Notes under the pieces: generated by a model
The model's database searches: none
Told to the model about the DNA's origin: nothing
Seen by the model: only the letters and a program-made list of their open reading frames with translations
Origin: Euzebyella marina
Lineage (GTDB): Bacteria > Bacteroidota > Bacteroidia > Flavobacteriales > Flavobacteriaceae
Length of the DNA: 64,000 bases
Assembly: GCF_014855515.1 (NCBI RefSeq)
Contig: NZ_JACYFK010000002.1
Location: 310,001 to 374,000 of the forward strand
Direction: 5' to 3'
Program-made: the position numbers and the translations under genes
Part shown: positions 63,281-64,000 of the stretch, one piece after another
How positions within the stretch are numbered: the first letter of the stretch is position 1
How the letters are laid out: every line of letters starts with the position of its first letter

Positions 63281-64000
63281 CTATAATAAGTTTAGGTAGT
63301 TCATAAATTTAAACATGAGCGAAGCCCCATTTGGTGTTATTTCGGTAGCCACAACAGGTAGCTCTAGTACTTGTTGGGTATGAGTTTTTTGCAAAACTTC
63401 TGAGAGTTCGAAATCAATGTCAAATAGCTCTGGATCCACAATAGTTTCTACTTCTACGTCGGCCTCGATTTCTTCGAGTACTTCATTGTATTCCGATTCG
63501 GTATAGGTCACTCCAGGATTCTCTTTGGCCATTTGGTTGTCGAAAAGCTCTTTGGTGAGTTGCTCATCCTCGTCTTTTTTTTTACTCTCTTCTTGATTTT
63601 CTTTTTCCGAAACCTTGCTGATCAACAGTTTTAATGCTTTTCGAGCTTTTTTGCGCAATCGACGGTCTGGATCCTCTAAAAGAGTATCTAAAAATTCAAT
63701 TTCTTTTTCATCGCCCACAGCAACAATTTCATCTAATAGAATTAGTTTGGCCTCACGGTCGATATTCTTGAACAAGTCGGCAAATACGCTGAAATTAGGG
63801 AGGTTCAAATTCTCTAACTGTAGTTTTGGCATGGAGATATGACCATCTTTCTCTTTTGAAAAGACAGCTATCATTCGAACTATACGCTCTTTAATGAATT
63901 CTTGCTTTTCATCTTCAAGAAGTTCTTCGAGCAGAGCAATTTCCCGGTGGTCTCCTAACTCTTCTAAATCATCTAGTAACCCCATCATATAAGCTTCATG
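63281..64000 (-). CDS. HEAT-repeat protein, C-terminal part (5' end beyond window)
   Basis: The frame is open to the right edge, so the start probably lies outside; an internal ATG at 63988 is present, but HEAT-like repeats already run through it (ELGDHREIALLEELLEDEKQ, VGDEKEIEFLDTLLEDPD). The visible 240 residues have helical repeats (1-115), then a highly acidic linker (about 120-190) and a C-terminal hydrophobic/beta tail. It is the most upstream visible gene of the GT2 operon and probably a scaffold or activity partner of the synthase. Confidence 0.75.
   Translation of the reverse strand, partial: HEAYMMGLLDDLEELGDHREIALLEELLEDEKQEFIKERIVRMIAVFSKEKDGHISMPKLQLENLNLPNFSVFADLFKNIDREAKLILLDEIVAVGDEKEIEFLDTLLEDPDRRLRKKARKALKLLISKVSEKENQEESKKKDEDEQLTKELFDNQMAKENPGVTYTESEYNEVLEEIEADVEVETIVDPELFDIDFELSEVLQKTHTQQVLELPVVATEITPNGASLMFKFMNYLNLL

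Noticed and set aside
1-64000. tRNA, rRNA, CRISPR arrays, insertion sequences and prophage
   Set aside because: None was seen on reading both strands. No transposase, integrase or cas-like protein is present among the open frames.

Overview
The window looks like a chromosomal segment of a marine-type Flavobacteriaceae bacterium (phylum Bacteroidota), with moderate-to-low GC. The evidence is a SusC/SusD pair, a short 287-residue primary sigma factor typical of the phylum, many lipoproteins with a Cys after a short hydrophobic stretch, LytS/LytTR signalling, DUF5916, DUF4251, DUF779 and DUF6155 proteins, and several exact or near matches to the Bacteroidota -7 element TAnnTTTG. A Maribacter/Zobellia/Arenibacter-like organism would fit, but that is an inference from gene content only. 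No rRNA, tRNA, transposase, phage gene or CRISPR array is visible. Base usage looks uniform, so the segment reads as ordinary chromosome with accessory cassettes.

Layout. 1-566 is the 5' part of an unrecognised minus-strand gene that runs off the left edge. 952-6893 (minus) is a complete tripartite RND efflux operon (adaptor, pump, outer-membrane channel). 7111-10393 (minus) holds a LytS/LytTR two-component system followed by a lipoprotein intradiol dioxygenase and a cupin/pirin-like protein. 10505-13509 is an AraC regulator divergent from aldehyde dehydrogenase plus DUF779. 13610-16483 holds single metabolic genes: a metallo-beta-lactamase-fold protein, a DUF4251 lipoprotein, an NmrA-like SDR and a PhyH-type dioxygenase. 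16480-23435 (minus) is a small polysaccharide-utilisation locus, SusC, SusD and a heparinase II/III-family lyase, with a LacI-type palindrome and a leader hairpin upstream of susC. 24409-28429 holds a RoxA-like dihaem lipoprotein, two or three micro-ORFs, an acidic lipoprotein and a GntR/FCD regulator with a perfect palindromic operator. 28467-29743 is a protealysin-like M4 protease with its emfourin inhibitor. 29865-35427 (minus) is a molybdenum-hydroxylase operon: IorA-like and IorB-like subunits, XdhC, MocA and an amidohydrolase. 35535-40380 has DUF5916, VWA and OmpA proteins and a 55-residue membrane peptide. 40381-44462 (minus) is an envelope operon of an FG-GAP/cytochrome c protein, a 3D-domain protein, a peptidoglycan amidase and an M14 carboxypeptidase. 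44523-47962 has a 2-hydroxyacid dehydrogenase, a serine hydrolase and MenB. 48269-55064 has a five-PAS histidine kinase, a small beta-barrel protein, a glycosyltransferase, a DEAD-box helicase and DUF6155. 55237-56100 is the primary sigma factor.

The right-hand end is the most interesting part. Between the sigma gene and the next protein gene are two tandem minus-strand micro-ORFs of 33 and 32 codons whose products clearly resemble each other (shared LNEIL core). They are followed by a secreted protein joining a FAM3/ILEI-like domain to a glycerophosphodiester phosphodiesterase domain. Convergent to it is a tightly packed operon: a HEAT-repeat protein, a membrane GT2 polysaccharide synthase, an LtaS-like phosphoglycerol-transferase-fold protein with C-terminal TPRs, and a YaiO-family outer-membrane barrel with N-terminal TPRs. 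Together these suggest synthesis and export of a surface glycan carrying phosphoglycerol-type substituents, with the GDPD protein acting on the same groups. That functional link is inference.

Start codons were re-examined by eye. Several long open frames begin at TTG or GTG in front of a better ATG, and these were shortened. In four genes (the 3D-domain protein, the five-PAS kinase, the helicase and the YaiO protein) a non-ATG start seems real because no suitable ATG exists.
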